Origin: Pasteurella bettyae CCUG 2042
GTDB taxonomy: Bacteria > Pseudomonadota > Gammaproteobacteria > Enterobacterales > Pasteurellaceae
DNA: 64,000 bases
NCBI RefSeq assembly: GCF_000262245.1
Contig: NZ_AJSX01000004.1
Location: 82,811-146,810, forward strand
Direction: 5' to 3'
Position numbers and translations under genes: made by a program. This document shows, one piece after another, positions 9,787 through 19,912 of this stretch. The number at the start of each line of letters is the position of its first letter. Positions within the stretch are counted from its first letter, which is position 1. The notes under the pieces are model-generated. The model saw only the letters and a program-made list of their open reading frames with translations. It was not told the origin of the DNA and ran no database searches.

Positions 9787-11457
9787 ATGAAAAGCGATGT
9801 AGAAATTGCCCAATCAGTATCAATGCAACATATTAATAGTATTGCAGAAAAATTAGGATTAAATTCGGAGTTAATTGAGCAACATGGTAAATACCGTGCA
9901 AAAATTGATCCACAAGATGCCTACCAACTGCCTTCTAAAAACGGTAAACTAATTTTAGTTACGGCAATCAATCCAACCCCAGCAGGTGAAGGCAAAACCA
10001 CGGTAACCATTGGTTTAACAGATGCTTTAAATCAATTAGGCAAACAAGCTGTGGTTGCTCTGCGTGAACCTTCACTAGGTCCCGTATTTGGGATTAAAGG
10101 TGGCGCCGCAGGTGGTGGTTATGCTCAAGTATTACCAATGGAAGATATTAATCTACACTTCAATGGCGATTTCCATGCAATTACTAGCGCCAACAATCTA
10201 TTAGCCGCATTAATTGATAATCATATTTACCAAGGAAATGCACTTAATATCAATCCTAAACAAGTGGTGTGGCGTCGTGTACTTGATGTTAATGATCGTC
10301 AATTACGTAATATCGTTAGTGGTTTAGGTGGTGCAACCGATGGCGTAGCTCGTGAAGATGGTTTTGATATCACTGTCGCTTCTGAAGTCATGGCAATTTT
10401 CTGCTTAGCAACAGATCTTAATGACCTAAAAGAACGTTTAGGCAATATTTTAATTGCTTATACTTATGACAAAAAACCTGTCTATGCAAAAGATATCAAA
10501 GCACAAGGAGCAATGGCTGCATTATTAAAAGATGCCATCAAACCTAATCTCGTGCAAACTATCGAAGGAAGCCCCGCTTTTGTACATGGAGGACCTTTTG
10601 CTAATATTGCTCATGGTTGTAACTCAGTATTAGCTACAACATTAGCAAAACATTTAGGTCAGTATGCCGTCACCGAAGCAGGCTTTGGTGCTGATTTAGG
10701 TGCAGAAAAATTTTGTAATATAAAATGTCGTCTATCGGGCTTAAAACCTGATGTTGCAGTCATTGTGGCAACAGTACGTGCTTTAAAATATAACGGTGGT
10801 GTAGATAAATCTGAACTCAATCAAGAAAATCTTGAAGCCCTTAAACAAGGATTACCGAATTTATTAAAACATATTCATAACTTAAAAAATGAATTAGGTT
10901 TACCTGTTGTAGTTGCAATTAACCGTTTTGTTACTGATACAGATGCAGAACTTGCACTTATTCAAAACGCTTGTGCTGAACGTGGAGTAGAAGTTTCACT
11001 CACTGAAGTCTGGGGAAAAGGTGGTAAAGGCGGTTTAGATTTAGCTAAAAAAGTGATACATGCCATAGAATCACAACCTAATAACTTCAAATTTACTTAC
11101 CATAGTGAACAATCTATTCATGATAAAGTAAAAGCAATTGCACAAAAAATCTATGGTGCAAATGATGTTATTTTTAGTCGTGATGCGCTCTCAGAAGTGA
11201 AAAAATTAGAAAAATTAGGTTTAGATAAATTACCTATCTGTATGGCAAAAACACAATATTCATTAAGTGATGATGCTAAACAATTAGGTTGCCCTAGCGG
11301 ATTTGATATTAACGTAAGAAGTATCAGCTTATCTGCTGGTGCAGGATTTATTGTGGTGATTTGTGGCACCATTATGCGTATGCCAGGCTTACCAAAAGTT
11401 CCAGCATCAGAACATATTGATGTAACATCAGAAGGTGTAATTACAGGCTTGTTCTAA
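9787..11457 (+). CDS. fhs: formate--tetrahydrofolate ligase
   Basis: ATP-dependent enzyme that joins formate to tetrahydrofolate to give 10-formyl-THF, feeding purine and formyl-Met synthesis. 556 aa, the family norm. The P-loop-like [14 protein letters not shown] lies near residue 65, followed by [20 protein letters not shown] and the C-terminal [19 protein letters not shown], all typical of Fhs. Transcribed alone between two uptake-signal hairpins; a TACAAT-like -10 about 45 bp upstream and AGGA near the start fit a private promoter. It connects functionally with the window's formate-producing PflB and with PurT, which also uses formate. Confidence 0.95.
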   Translation: MKSDVEIAQSVSMQHINSIAEKLGLNSELIEQHGKYRAKIDPQDAYQLPSKNGKLILVTAINPTPAGEGKTTVTIGLTDALNQLGKQAVVALREPSLGPVFGIKGGAAGGGYAQVLPMEDINLHFNGDFHAITSANNLLAALIDNHIYQGNALNINPKQVVWRRVLDVNDRQLRNIVSGLGGATDGVAREDGFDITVASEVMAIFCLATDLNDLKERLGNILIAYTYDKKPVYAKDIKAQGAMAALLKDAIKPNLVQTIEGSPAFVHGGPFANIAHGCNSVLATTLAKHLGQYAVTEAGFGADLGAEKFCNIKCRLSGLKPDVAVIVATVRALKYNGGVDKSELNQENLEALKQGLPNLLKHIHNLKNELGLPVVVAINRFVTDTDAELALIQNACAERGVEVSLTEVWGKGGKGGLDLAKKVIHAIESQPNNFKFTYHSEQSIHDKVKAIAQKIYGANDVIFSRDALSEVKKLEKLGLDKLPICMAKTQYSLSDDAKQLGCPSGFDINVRSISLSAGAGFIVVICGTIMRMPGLPKVPASEHIDVTSEGVITGLF

Positions 11458-11471
11458 TCACCATAACATAA

Positions 11472-11513
11472 AAAAGTGCGGTAAAAATTTTTAAAATTTC
11501 TACCGCACTTTTT
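11472..11513. terminator. inverted uptake-signal terminator between fhs and lipA
   Basis: Two complete uptake signals in opposite orientation (11474-11482, 11502-11510) with flanking A/T pairs form a long stem between the convergent fhs and lipA stops. A-run before and T-run after make it bidirectional. Confidence 0.85.
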
Positions 11514-11526
11514 ATTTTAAAATACG

Positions 11527-12489
11527 CTATTTAACTAAACCACCACTGGCTTGTAAATCCGCATGATAAGATGAACGAACAAATGGCCCACAAGCGGCAT
11601 GTTCAAAGCCCATTGATTGTGCCTGATTGCGGAATTCATCAAACTCTTCAGGTGGTACATAACGTGCCACAGGCAAATGGAAACGACTAGGTTGCAAATA
11701 CTGACCTAAAGTTAACATCGTAACCCCATTAGTACGTAAATCCTGCATTACGTTAAGAATTTCTTCGTTAGTTTCACCTAAACCCACCATCAAACCTGAT
11801 TTAGTTGGAATATTTGGGAATAATGCCTTAAATTCACGTAACAATTTTAATGACCATTGATAATCTGCACCTGGACGAATATCTTTATATAAGCGTGGTA
11901 CATTTTCTAAGTTATGATTAAACACATCAGGAGGATTATCTTTTAATTTATCCAATGCTTGTTCAATTCTTCCACGAAAGTCAGGGACTAAAATCTCAAT
12001 TTTAGTATTAGGATTAAGCAGACGAATTTGTTTAATACATTCTGCAAAATGACCCGCACCACGATCAGGTAAATCATCTCTATCCACAGAAGTAATGACC
12101 ACATATTTCAGTTTCATGTCTTGGATTGTTTCTGCCAATTTTTTTGGCTCATCTGCATCTGGAGGTAATGGTTTTCCATGTGCCACATCACAGAATGGAC
12201 AGCGACGAGTACAAATTGCCCCAAGAATCATAAACGTTGCCGTACCATGGTTAAAACATTCATGTAAATTAGGACAAGAAGCCTCTTCACAAACTGAATT
12301 TAACCCATGACGACGCATACCATTTTTGATACTTTCGATTTTTGCAGAATTCGCGGGTAATTTGATTTTCATCCAAGCAGGTTTTTTCAATAATTCCTGA
12401 TCAGGATCGATATTTTTCACTTGGATAATGGTCGTTTTCGCCGCATCACGATATTTTACCCCAGGCTCCATTTTAAATGGCGTACTCAT
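11527..12489 (-). CDS. lipA: lipoyl synthase
   Basis: Radical-SAM enzyme that inserts two sulfurs into octanoyl groups on the E2 and H proteins to make lipoate. 320 aa. Both iron-sulfur cluster motifs are visible: [12 protein letters not shown] (auxiliary cluster) at about residue 93 and [10 protein letters not shown] (radical SAM CxxxCxxC) at about residue 119, plus the C-terminal RSSYHAD serine ligand region. Downstream of lipB on the same strand with a 74-bp gap, as in related genomes. Confidence 0.97.
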   Translation of the reverse strand: MSTPFKMEPGVKYRDAAKTTIIQVKNIDPDQELLKKPAWMKIKLPANSAKIESIKNGMRRHGLNSVCEEASCPNLHECFNHGTATFMILGAICTRRCPFCDVAHGKPLPPDADEPKKLAETIQDMKLKYVVITSVDRDDLPDRGAGHFAECIKQIRLLNPNTKIEILVPDFRGRIEQALDKLKDNPPDVFNHNLENVPRLYKDIRPGADYQWSLKLLREFKALFPNIPTKSGLMVGLGETNEEILNVMQDLRTNGVTMLTLGQYLQPSRFHLPVARYVPPEEFDEFRNQAQSMGFEHAACGPFVRSSYHADLQASGGLVK

Positions 12490-12563
12490 AAATATTCCTT
12501 GCTTCCCTAGATAACTGATTATCAGACAACATGCACTATTTTGTTAAATGGCATTGAAGAAAA

Positions 12564-13223
12564 TCAAATGTTAAAAATTTGTTGCTTATTGTAACCTAAA
12601 ATTGTTACAAAGTGATCAACTAATTTGGGTGAAACTTTATCACATTGAGCCTCATTTGAATCGATAAAATCAGCCAATTGGGTCATTTCTAATCCAGCAT
12701 AGCCACAAGGATTAATACTATGAAAAGGCGAAAGATCCATATTTATATTAAATGCTAGACCATGAAATGAACGCCCATGACGAATACGTAAACCCAAAGA
12801 ACAAATTTTTCGACCATCAATATAAACACCTGGCGCATCCGCTTTTGGATAACCTTCAATACCATAATCAGCTAATGTTTTTACCACAGATTGCTCTAAA
12901 GCCGTGACTAAATCTCGAACACTTATTTCTCGCCCCTGTGCTTTAAGGCGTTTAATATCAATCAACACATACATCACCTGTTGTCCAAGTCCATGATAAG
13001 TAATTTGACCACCACGGTCCGTTTGAATCACAGGAATATCTGTTTTTTGCAATAAATGTTCTGCTTTACCTGTTTGACCTTGAGTAAATACCGCAGGATG
13101 CTCAACTAACCAAATTTCATCTGGGGTTTGTTCATTACGTTGATCTGTGAATGATTGCATTTTATGCCAAGTTTCTTGGTAATCTTGAATTCCAAGTTGG
13201 CGAATAATTAAACGAGGTTCCAT
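12564..13223 (-). CDS. lipB: octanoyl-[ACP]:protein N-octanoyltransferase
   Basis: Transfers octanoate from acyl carrier protein to lipoyl domains, giving the substrate for LipA. About 219 aa. Motifs: [15 protein letters not shown] (substrate pocket) and [10 protein letters not shown], containing the catalytic cysteine, with the partner lysine in the [13 protein letters not shown] segment. I place the start at 13223 (MEPRLII); a GTG at 13244 would add seven residues. A terminator hairpin separates it from ybeD upstream, but a low level of read-through into lipB is plausible. Confidence 0.94.
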   Translation of the reverse strand: MEPRLIIRQLGIQDYQETWHKMQSFTDQRNEQTPDEIWLVEHPAVFTQGQTGKAEHLLQKTDIPVIQTDRGGQITYHGLGQQVMYVLIDIKRLKAQGREISVRDLVTALEQSVVKTLADYGIEGYPKADAPGVYIDGRKICSLGLRIRHGRSFHGLAFNINMDLSPFHSINPCGYAGLEMTQLADFIDSNEAQCDKVSPKLVDHFVTILGYNKQQIFNI

Positions 13224-13250
13224 TATAAAATTCTCTTTTAACACTAATAA

Positions 13251-13277
13251 AAAAGCTGATGGTGTACATCAGCTTTC
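13251..13277 (-). terminator. intrinsic terminator between ybeD and lipB
   Basis: AAAGCTGATG and CATCAGCTTT (one G-C inner pair) form a strong hairpin; on the minus strand it is followed by TTTTTTATTAG. It does not use uptake signals. It should partly separate ybeD from lipB transcription. Confidence 0.75.
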
Positions 13278-13284
13278 ACATTAA

Positions 13285-13563
13285 TTAAATGACCAGTTTT
13301 ACACCATCAACTTTTGCCAATTCTTTATATAGGGTTTCCACTTGATCAAAATTTTCAGCCACAATATCGATAGAAACTGAATTATAAGTTCCTTTACTAC
13401 TTTTTGTTTCTCTCGGAGTATAATCACCTTTCAAATATTGCTGAACCACTGCGACAAGATCCGCAGCTAAACCTTCTCGATTGATCCCTGCGACTTTAAA
13501 TGTCATTTTTGCAGGAAATTCCATGACTTCTTTTAATTTTTCAAAATCTTGTTCTGTTGCCAT
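13285..13563 (-). CDS. ybeD: YbeD family (DUF493) protein
   Basis: 92-aa cytosolic protein of the YbeD/DUF493 family, an ACT-like alpha/beta fold of unproved function that is habitually encoded between dacA and lipB. Conserved features visible: EFPAKMTFKVAG near the N-terminus, SSKGTYNSVSIDI in the middle and a VDGVKLVI end. Position here is exactly the family context. A regulatory role linked to lipoate or cell-wall genes has been suggested only from gene neighbourhood. Confidence 0.9.
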   Translation of the reverse strand: MATEQDFEKLKEVMEFPAKMTFKVAGINREGLAADLVAVVQQYLKGDYTPRETKSSKGTYNSVSIDIVAENFDQVETLYKELAKVDGVKLVI

Positions 13564-13659
13564 AATTTTTTAAATATTCAACCTTAATAACAGGCAGACC
13601 ATAAATCTGCCTAAAATATACTATATTAATAAAAAAAGTGCGGTCAATTTTCAAAATTT

Positions 13660-14844
13660 TTAGAATAAGCTTTTAATCGTTAATACTAACCAATCCCAAG
13701 CTTTACCAAATATACCGCCTTCTTGCACATCAGACATTGATTGAAGATCAAGGGTTGCAACATCTTTACCATCTAATTGATAAATCACCTTACCTACAAC
13801 CTGACCTTTTGCTAAAGGTGCCTCTAGATATTTCTGATTTAATTCAAAACGAGCCTTCAAATCTGCATTACGCCCTTTAGGAATGGTAATATAGCTATCT
13901 TGCAATACACCAACTTCAATTTCCCCTTTATCGCCATAATAAACACTTTGTTTAGTTACGGCTTTACCGGCTTCTAAAGTTCTGAAAGTATCAAAACTGT
14001 TAAATGCCCATTGTAATAATTTTTTACTTTCAACTTCACGTCCCTTATAAGTTGGAACGCCCATCACAACAGAAATTAAACGCATATTATTTGAATTCGT
14101 TGCAGAAGCCACTAAGTTATAACCTGCCTGGCTTGTATGCCCTGTTTTCATGCCATCAACATTGATGGTTTTGTCCCATAATAAGCCGTTACGGTTAGGC
14201 TGTTTAATTTTATTAAAAGTAAAATCTTTTTCTGAATAAATTTTATATTCTTCAGGTAAATCACGAATAACATGAGCCCCCATAATTGCCATATCACGAG
14301 CTGAGGAATATTGATTTGGATCGTCTAAACCATGTACTGTAGTAAAGTGAGTATTTTTTAATCCAAACTGCTCTACATATTTATTCATGGTCTCAATAAA
14401 CTTTTCTGTTGTTCCAGAAACATGCTCAGACATTGCTACACATGCATCATTACCTGAAACTACAATAATCCCACGATTTAATTGTTCTACTGTGACTTGT
14501 TGATTTAAATTTAAGAACATTTTTGAAGAATCTGGAAAGTTTTTTCCCCATGCACTCTCGCCGATAGTCACCGTATCTGTATTATGAATTTTACCTTGCT
14601 TAATAGCATCTCCAATTACATAACTTGTCATAATTTTAGTAAGAGATGCTGGATATTGACGTTGATCTGGATTTAGTGAAGCGAGTATTGCGCCTGAATT
14701 ATAGTCCATTACCACATAGGTTTGTGCATTAACTTGAGGAGGTGTAATACCATAATTAATATCTTCAGCAGATGCTGTAAATGGAAGAACAAATAGCGGA
14801 ATGAACATCGCTAAACGTGTTTTTTGTAATGCTTTCTTAAACAT
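13660..14844 (-). CDS. dacA: D-alanyl-D-alanine carboxypeptidase (PBP5-like)
   Basis: Periplasmic penicillin-binding protein that removes the terminal D-Ala from peptidoglycan pentapeptides. About 394 aa from the start at 14844 (MFKKALQ, preceded by GAAGGA); the extra 26 upstream residues in the open frame are not expected. Visible: signal peptide ending TASAED, active-site SLTK (SxxK), SGN (SxN) and KTG motifs, and a C-terminal amphipathic tail (IFGKAWDWLVLTIKSLF) that anchors such enzymes to the inner membrane. Part of the rod-shape cluster with rlpA, mrdB and mrdA. Confidence 0.96.
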   Translation of the reverse strand: MFKKALQKTRLAMFIPLFVLPFTASAEDINYGITPPQVNAQTYVVMDYNSGAILASLNPDQRQYPASLTKIMTSYVIGDAIKQGKIHNTDTVTIGESAWGKNFPDSSKMFLNLNQQVTVEQLNRGIIVVSGNDACVAMSEHVSGTTEKFIETMNKYVEQFGLKNTHFTTVHGLDDPNQYSSARDMAIMGAHVIRDLPEEYKIYSEKDFTFNKIKQPNRNGLLWDKTINVDGMKTGHTSQAGYNLVASATNSNNMRLISVVMGVPTYKGREVESKKLLQWAFNSFDTFRTLEAGKAVTKQSVYYGDKGEIEVGVLQDSYITIPKGRNADLKARFELNQKYLEAPLAKGQVVGKVIYQLDGKDVATLDLQSMSDVQEGGIFGKAWDWLVLTIKSLF

Positions 14845-14920
14845 TGATAAATCCTTCAGATAATGTTTGATAATGTATTTTCTATTTAAACGATAAATTA
14901 TTGCGTCTAAATAAACACAC

Positions 14921-14949
14921 AAAGTGACTTTAAGTCATAAAGTCACTTT
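14921..14949. terminator. palindromic hairpin between rlpA and dacA
   Basis: AAAGTGACTTT and AAAGTCACTTT form a perfect 11-bp stem with a seven-base loop in the spacer. No long T-run follows on the minus strand, so termination after rlpA would be partial. Confidence 0.5.
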
Positions 14950-14982
14950 GCATTTAAATGATAATTCATTTGAAATAATGCC

Positions 14983-15564
14983 TTATTTAATTCTATCACG
15001 AGCTTCGTTTGATTTCGCATTTTTTACTAATGTTGAAGCTCCTGCCCCAGAAATTTGTCCTTGCCGATCAACATGTAATGCCTCTACTCGAACTCTACCC
15101 ACGCCAAAACTAATAAGTCCAATTTCACTTGCTGCTGCCCGTGATAAATCTAAAATACGAGTATTTGAAAAAGGTCCACGATCATTAATTCGTACAATGA
15201 CTTTTTTATTATTACGCAGATTAGTCACTAACGCATAAGAACCTAGAGGTAAGGTTTTATGTGCGGCAGTAAATTTTTCTTTATTATAAGGTTCACCACT
15301 TGCAGTACGGCGACCATGAAAATTATTATGATAATAACTAGCTTTACCTTCTCTACTATAGTTTTTAGCATTATTTGAAGTATAGGTAGTGTATGCTTGC
15401 CCATTCACAATATAAGTATTAGAAAAATTAACTGTCCCTTTATGCTCTAACGTGGGGCCCGCAATGCCATAGTGTTTCTTTGTACTATGCTTGGCATCAC
15501 TATTCGCTGAACAAGCCGTCAGAATAATAGACAGTAATATAGTTAATAAAAATTTTAGCTTCAT
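14983..15564 (-). CDS. rlpA: RlpA-like septal ring lytic transglycosylase (short form)
   Basis: Lipoprotein (lipobox ILTACS, Cys18) with a double-psi beta-barrel: [39 protein letters not shown] and [18 protein letters not shown] carry the family aspartate and histidine. RlpA proteins cleave peptidoglycan lacking stem peptides or assist daughter-cell separation. At 193 aa this one stops shortly after the barrel and shows no C-terminal SPOR domain, whereas E. coli RlpA is about 360 aa with SPOR. Lies between mrdB and dacA in the conserved cluster. Confidence 0.9.
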   Translation of the reverse strand: MKLKFLLTILLSIILTACSANSDAKHSTKKHYGIAGPTLEHKGTVNFSNTYIVNGQAYTTYTSNNAKNYSREGKASYYHNNFHGRRTASGEPYNKEKFTAAHKTLPLGSYALVTNLRNNKKVIVRINDRGPFSNTRILDLSRAAASEIGLISFGVGRVRVEALHVDRQGQISGAGASTLVKNAKSNEARDRIK

Positions 15565-15633
15565 AAGTAATACTCTAGGTTAGTGTCCTAAATTTTTACA
15601 GTTCATAAGGAGTTGAGACTGTATAAACTTTAA

Positions 15634-16752
15634 TTAGTTCCCTTTGTGATAAAGAGTACGCTTGTGAGTATGAATTGACATAATCAATCCAAAACCTGCC
15701 ATCAATGAAACAAATGATGTTCCACCATAGCTAATGAGTGGCAATGGTACACCGACGACGGGCAAAATGCCACTAACCATGCCAATATTAACAAAAATAT
15801 AAACAAAGAAAATTAAGGTTAGTGAGCCTGTCAAAATACGACCAAATGCATTTTCTGCTTTTACACCGATAATTAGACCTCGTACAATAATGAAGAAATA
15901 AATCAACATCAATAGGATTATTCCAATCATACCATGTTCTTCACTTAATACAGCAAAAATAAAGTCTGTATGAGGTTCGGGTAAAAACTCTAACTGCGAC
16001 TGAGTGCCTAACATCCAGCCTTTTCCTGATATGCCACCAGAACCGATGGCAATCTGAGACTGTAAAATATGGTATCCTGCTCCCAATGGGTCTTTCTCGG
16101 GATCTAACAAGGTTAACACTCGTGTTCTTTGATAGTCATGCATCAAATACAACCACATAATAGGAATAAATCCTGAAACCCCGATTACCGCAATCAGTAT
16201 CAGCCACCAACTCATACCTGCTAGAAATACAACAAAAATCCCAGATGCGACCACTAGAATTGATGTCCCTAAATCAGGTTGAATTGCGACTAAAAGAGTA
16301 GGTACCACAATAATCGTTAATGCAATCAAGGTTTCTGATAATTTTGGTGGAATACTACGATTACCTAAATAAACAGCCACCATTAAAGGCACAGATAGCT
16401 TCACAATTTCAGAAGGTTGAAATCGCAAAATGCCTAAATCTAACCAACGTTGAGCCCCTTTACTAACCGTACCAATTAAATCAACCAGAACAAGCATAAT
16501 AATCCCAGCAATATAAAGGTAAGGAGCAACTCGTTGATAAAATCTTGGTGGAAGCTGCGCCATGATAATCATCACCATAAATCCTAAAGCGACTTGGATA
16601 ATCCGATTTCGAAACATCACTTCGCTTCCGCCTGTGGCACTGTATAATACCATAAGCCCATAACCTGAAATAACAAGTAATCCTAACAATAGCCAAATAT
16701 CTAAGTGTAATTTAGGCCAAATATTGGAGAAAAGTGATCTTTTCTCTATCAT
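15634..16752 (-). CDS. mrdB: RodA peptidoglycan glycosyltransferase
   Basis: SEDS-family polymerase of the elongasome, partnering PBP2 to build lateral cell wall. 372 aa with about ten hydrophobic segments. SEDS signatures visible: [66 protein letters not shown], and a C-terminal [15 protein letters not shown]. The start overlaps the mrdA stop by 4 bp (ATGA), indicating translational coupling and a 1:1 supply of RodA and PBP2. Confidence 0.96.
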   Translation of the reverse strand: MIEKRSLFSNIWPKLHLDIWLLLGLLVISGYGLMVLYSATGGSEVMFRNRIIQVALGFMVMIIMAQLPPRFYQRVAPYLYIAGIIMLVLVDLIGTVSKGAQRWLDLGILRFQPSEIVKLSVPLMVAVYLGNRSIPPKLSETLIALTIIVVPTLLVAIQPDLGTSILVVASGIFVVFLAGMSWWLILIAVIGVSGFIPIMWLYLMHDYQRTRVLTLLDPEKDPLGAGYHILQSQIAIGSGGISGKGWMLGTQSQLEFLPEPHTDFIFAVLSEEHGMIGIILLMLIYFFIIVRGLIIGVKAENAFGRILTGSLTLIFFVYIFVNIGMVSGILPVVGVPLPLISYGGTSFVSLMAGFGLIMSIHTHKRTLYHKGN

Positions 16753-18794
16753 TCTGTTTCACCCTCATTCATATTCATTGGAGCATTTTCTTGATCTGGG
16801 CTAGTCAAATCTGCTGGGATTTCATCATTACTATTTGAAACTGGCTCATCTTCTTCAATCACTGCCTGATTTGCTGGTAAAGTATCTTGAATTCCTTCTT
16901 GTTTCGCCACTTCTGGTAAACGATGTAATAAATAATAATCCATAATTTGACGGACTACTGGTGCAGCATTACCAGATCCACCACCTGCATTTTCTAAAAT
17001 AATTGATACCACCATATGTGGATTTTCATAAGGAGCAAAAGCTGTAAACCATGCATGATCATGTAATTCTTTTTTCAATTGACCAGCATTATAAGTTTGA
17101 TTTTCTTTTAAGCTAAACACCTGCGCAGTTCCCGATTTTCCGCCCACATGATAAGGTGCGCTAGCAAAGGCTTTTCGACCTGTACCACTAGCCGCATGAA
17201 CAACCCCAAACATCCCCCGCTTAACTGCTTCCCAATAAGATTTATCAGGATCTGTGATATCTTCATATAATAAAGGATCTTTATAAGGCTCTATTAAAGC
17301 ACCTACAGTTTGTTTCATTAAATGCGGCGTATTAACTTTACCATTATTAACCAACACGCTTGTTGCTTTAGCTAATTGCAATGGCGTAGCAGTCCAATAA
17401 CCTTGACCAATCCCCACAGGAATAGTATCGCCTAACACCCAAGGTTTCTTATATTTTTTTTGTTTCCATTCACGGCTAGGCATAATGCCTGTGGTTTCTT
17501 CTTGAATATCAATTCCCGTTGGCATACCAAAGCCAAAACGCTTCATCCATAAAGAAATACGATCAATACCCATTTTATAAGCCACTTGATAAAAGTAAGT
17601 ATCTGCTGACTCCACAAGTGACTTATTTAAATTAAGATTACCATGCCCAGACTTTTTCCAGTCACGAAAACGTTTTGTCGTATTAGGTAACACCCAATAA
17701 CCTGGGTCAAATATTGTCATACTCGGAGTAATTACCCCTTCAGTTAATGCAGAAACAGCCATAAAAGGTTTAACCGTTGAAGCGGGTGGATAAGCACCTT
17801 GTGTAGCACGACTATATAATGGTCGATTAGGATCATTTAATAAACGTTTATAATCTGAACCTGAAATACCATCTACAAATAAATTATTATCATAACTTGG
17901 GCTAGATACCATCGCTAAAATACTGCTATCCCTTGGGTCCATTACGACCACAGCCCCTTTTTGCCCTACTAATAAATCAGTAATAAAACGTTGTAATTGT
18001 AAATCAATAGTTAACTGAACATTCTTACCAGCAACAGGAGGTTGCTCACTTAACTTACGAATGACTTTACCTCGGTTATTAATTTCAACTTGCTCATAAC
18101 CCGCGGTTCCATGAAGTTGTTCCTCGTAGAAACGTTCAATACCTAATTTGCCAATATCCGTGGTTCCTGCATAATTTGCATATTTTTCTTCACGTTTTAA
18201 ACGCTCAACATCTTTATCATTAATTCGAGAAACATAGCCTAAAATATGAGTTAATGGTTCGCCATAGAGATAATGACGTTTAAAATAAGGACGGACATCC
18301 AAACTCGGATAGTTATATTGATTCACCGCAAAACGAGCAATTTGTTCTTCTGTTAAATCTGTTTTGAGCATAATTGGTGTATAACGAGATGAACGACGAC
18401 GCTCTTTTTTAAACTGTTCAATATCCTCATCTGTTAACCCTACAATATCGCGAAGCTCATCAAAAGTGCGGTCTAAATTTTCCACCTTTTCAGGAACAAT
18501 ATACAAGCCGAAAAAAGTCAAATTTTCAGCTAAAAGTTTACCATAACGATCATAAATCAAACCTCGTGTAGGTGGCACAGGCAATAATTTAATACGGTTG
18601 CCATTCGAACGGGTTTGATATTTATCATAATCAACGACTTGCAAATGATACAAATTGGTGAATAGTATCGCAGTCAAAGCAATCGTCCCAATAAACGCAA
18701 CAAGAGCTCGGCGTGCAAACAAATTCCGCTCTGCTTTATTATCACGAATCGGCTCATGTAGAGGGGCTGTAAAAAGGTTTTTAAAAAAACTCAT
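16749..18794 (-). CDS. mrdA: penicillin-binding protein 2
   Basis: Inner-membrane transpeptidase of the elongasome. 681 aa: one N-terminal membrane anchor ([20 protein letters not shown]), a pedestal region beginning [22 protein letters not shown], and the transpeptidase domain with STVK, SAD and KSGTAQ active-site motifs as in E. coli PBP2. C-terminal ~45 residues are acidic and low-complexity. Coupled to mrdB by a 4-bp overlap; rlmH is 17 bp upstream, so rsfS-rlmH-mrdA-mrdB form one likely operon. Confidence 0.96.
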   Translation of the reverse strand: MSFFKNLFTAPLHEPIRDNKAERNLFARRALVAFIGTIALTAILFTNLYHLQVVDYDKYQTRSNGNRIKLLPVPPTRGLIYDRYGKLLAENLTFFGLYIVPEKVENLDRTFDELRDIVGLTDEDIEQFKKERRRSSRYTPIMLKTDLTEEQIARFAVNQYNYPSLDVRPYFKRHYLYGEPLTHILGYVSRINDKDVERLKREEKYANYAGTTDIGKLGIERFYEEQLHGTAGYEQVEINNRGKVIRKLSEQPPVAGKNVQLTIDLQLQRFITDLLVGQKGAVVVMDPRDSSILAMVSSPSYDNNLFVDGISGSDYKRLLNDPNRPLYSRATQGAYPPASTVKPFMAVSALTEGVITPSMTIFDPGYWVLPNTTKRFRDWKKSGHGNLNLNKSLVESADTYFYQVAYKMGIDRISLWMKRFGFGMPTGIDIQEETTGIMPSREWKQKKYKKPWVLGDTIPVGIGQGYWTATPLQLAKATSVLVNNGKVNTPHLMKQTVGALIEPYKDPLLYEDITDPDKSYWEAVKRGMFGVVHAASGTGRKAFASAPYHVGGKSGTAQVFSLKENQTYNAGQLKKELHDHAWFTAFAPYENPHMVVSIILENAGGGSGNAAPVVRQIMDYYLLHRLPEVAKQEGIQDTLPANQAVIEEDEPVSNSNDEIPADLTSPDQENAPMNMNEGETE

Positions 18795-18811
18795 ATCCGT
18801 TAATTAGCGAC

Positions 18812-19279
18812 TTATTCACGATGATAAGGATGATTAATAGTTAATGACCATGCCCGATAAAGACTTTCAGCCACTACCACACGCACTAGCGGGTGAGGTA
18901 GCGTCAAAGGAGATAAAGACCAACTTTGCTCTGCAACAGCTTTACATTCAGGAGATAATCCTTCAGTCCCACCAATTAATAAACACACATCTCGCCCATC
19001 ATTTTTCCAACTTTCAAGCTGTTGTGCTAACTGCTCTGTAGTCCAAGGCTTACCAGGTATATCTAAAGTAACAATTTTAGCTTTTCCACAACTGCTGAGC
19101 ATAGCTTTACCTTCTTGTTCAAGAATACGTTTAATATCAGCATTTTTACCCCGTTTACCCGCAGGTATCTCAATTAATTCAAACGGCATATCTTTTGGAA
19201 AACGTCGCTGATATTCTTCAAACCCTATTTTTACCCAATCAGGCATCTTAGTGCCAACGGCAATTAATTGAATTTTCAT
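18812..19279 (-). CDS. rlmH: 23S rRNA pseudouridine-1915 N3-methyltransferase
   Basis: SPOUT methyltransferase of 155 aa, the standard length, which modifies pseudouridine 1915 in helix 69 of 23S rRNA on assembled ribosomes. The family C-terminus is plain: [13 protein letters not shown] (SAM-binding knot) and the basic [23 protein letters not shown] tail needed for RNA binding and catalysis is present at the end. Sits between rsfS and mrdA, the usual neighbourhood. Confidence 0.97.
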   Translation of the reverse strand: MKIQLIAVGTKMPDWVKIGFEEYQRRFPKDMPFELIEIPAGKRGKNADIKRILEQEGKAMLSSCGKAKIVTLDIPGKPWTTEQLAQQLESWKNDGRDVCLLIGGTEGLSPECKAVAEQSWSLSPLTLPHPLVRVVVAESLYRAWSLTINHPYHRE

Positions 19280-19323
19280 AATAAATAAATGCTCATCAAT
19301 GTGCGGTACAATTTACAAAAATT

Positions 19324-19632
19324 TTATGCCCAAAGTTTTTCTAATTGATACATATCGCGTGCTTCTCGTTGCATAATATGAACAATTGCTTGACCAAAAT
19401 CCACAACCACCCAGTCAGCAATTGATTTACCTTCTTCACCAAAGCTCTCAAATCCAGCTTGTTTACTTTCATCAATTAATTTTTGGGCAACAGAAGCAAC
19501 ATGACGAGTTGAACTACCAGTACAAATAATCATATCATCAGTAATTGAAGATTTTCCTCGTACATCAATATGTTGAATATCAGTGGCTTTTAAATCGTCT
19601 AATTTATTCATTAAAAAATCAGTTAAATTCAT
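19324..19632 (-). CDS. rsfS: ribosomal silencing factor RsfS
   Basis: 102-aa protein that binds ribosomal protein L14 and blocks 30S-50S joining in stationary phase. Family motifs: DDMIICTGSSTRHVASVA, a central EGKSIADWVVVDFGQAIVHIM and C-terminal YQLEKLW. First gene of the rsfS-rlmH-mrdA-mrdB run; the ~280 bp upstream contains an uptake-signal hairpin belonging to the OPT gene. Confidence 0.96.
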   Translation of the reverse strand: MNLTDFLMNKLDDLKATDIQHIDVRGKSSITDDMIICTGSSTRHVASVAQKLIDESKQAGFESFGEEGKSIADWVVVDFGQAIVHIMQREARDMYQLEKLWA

Positions 19633-19858
19633 TGTGCAATATCTATTTCCATTTATATAAAAGTGGATAATTTTAACATGAGTTTAAAAGAATCGAAACA
19701 AAGGAGTGAAATTTTGGCGAAAACAATCCCTTTGGATGGATTTTGCGAGAATAAAATGCCGTCTAAAATGCTACCATTTTAAGTGGAACTTTGGCGTTTT
19801 TGCATTGTAAAATCAAGATTGTTTGTGGGTGGGATTATAAGGGTTTTATTTTGCTAAA

Positions 19859-19900
19859 AAAAGTGCGGTGAAAAAAATGAAAATTTTAACCGCACTTTTG
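19859..19900 (-). terminator. inverted uptake-signal terminator after the OPT gene
   Basis: Uptake signals at 19861-19869 and 19889-19897 in opposite orientation, with A/T-rich extension, form a stem immediately downstream of the OPT transporter stop codon on the minus strand. The remaining spacer to rsfS (19633-19858) shows no gene. Confidence 0.75.
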
Positions 19901-19912
19901 ATATTTTAATGA

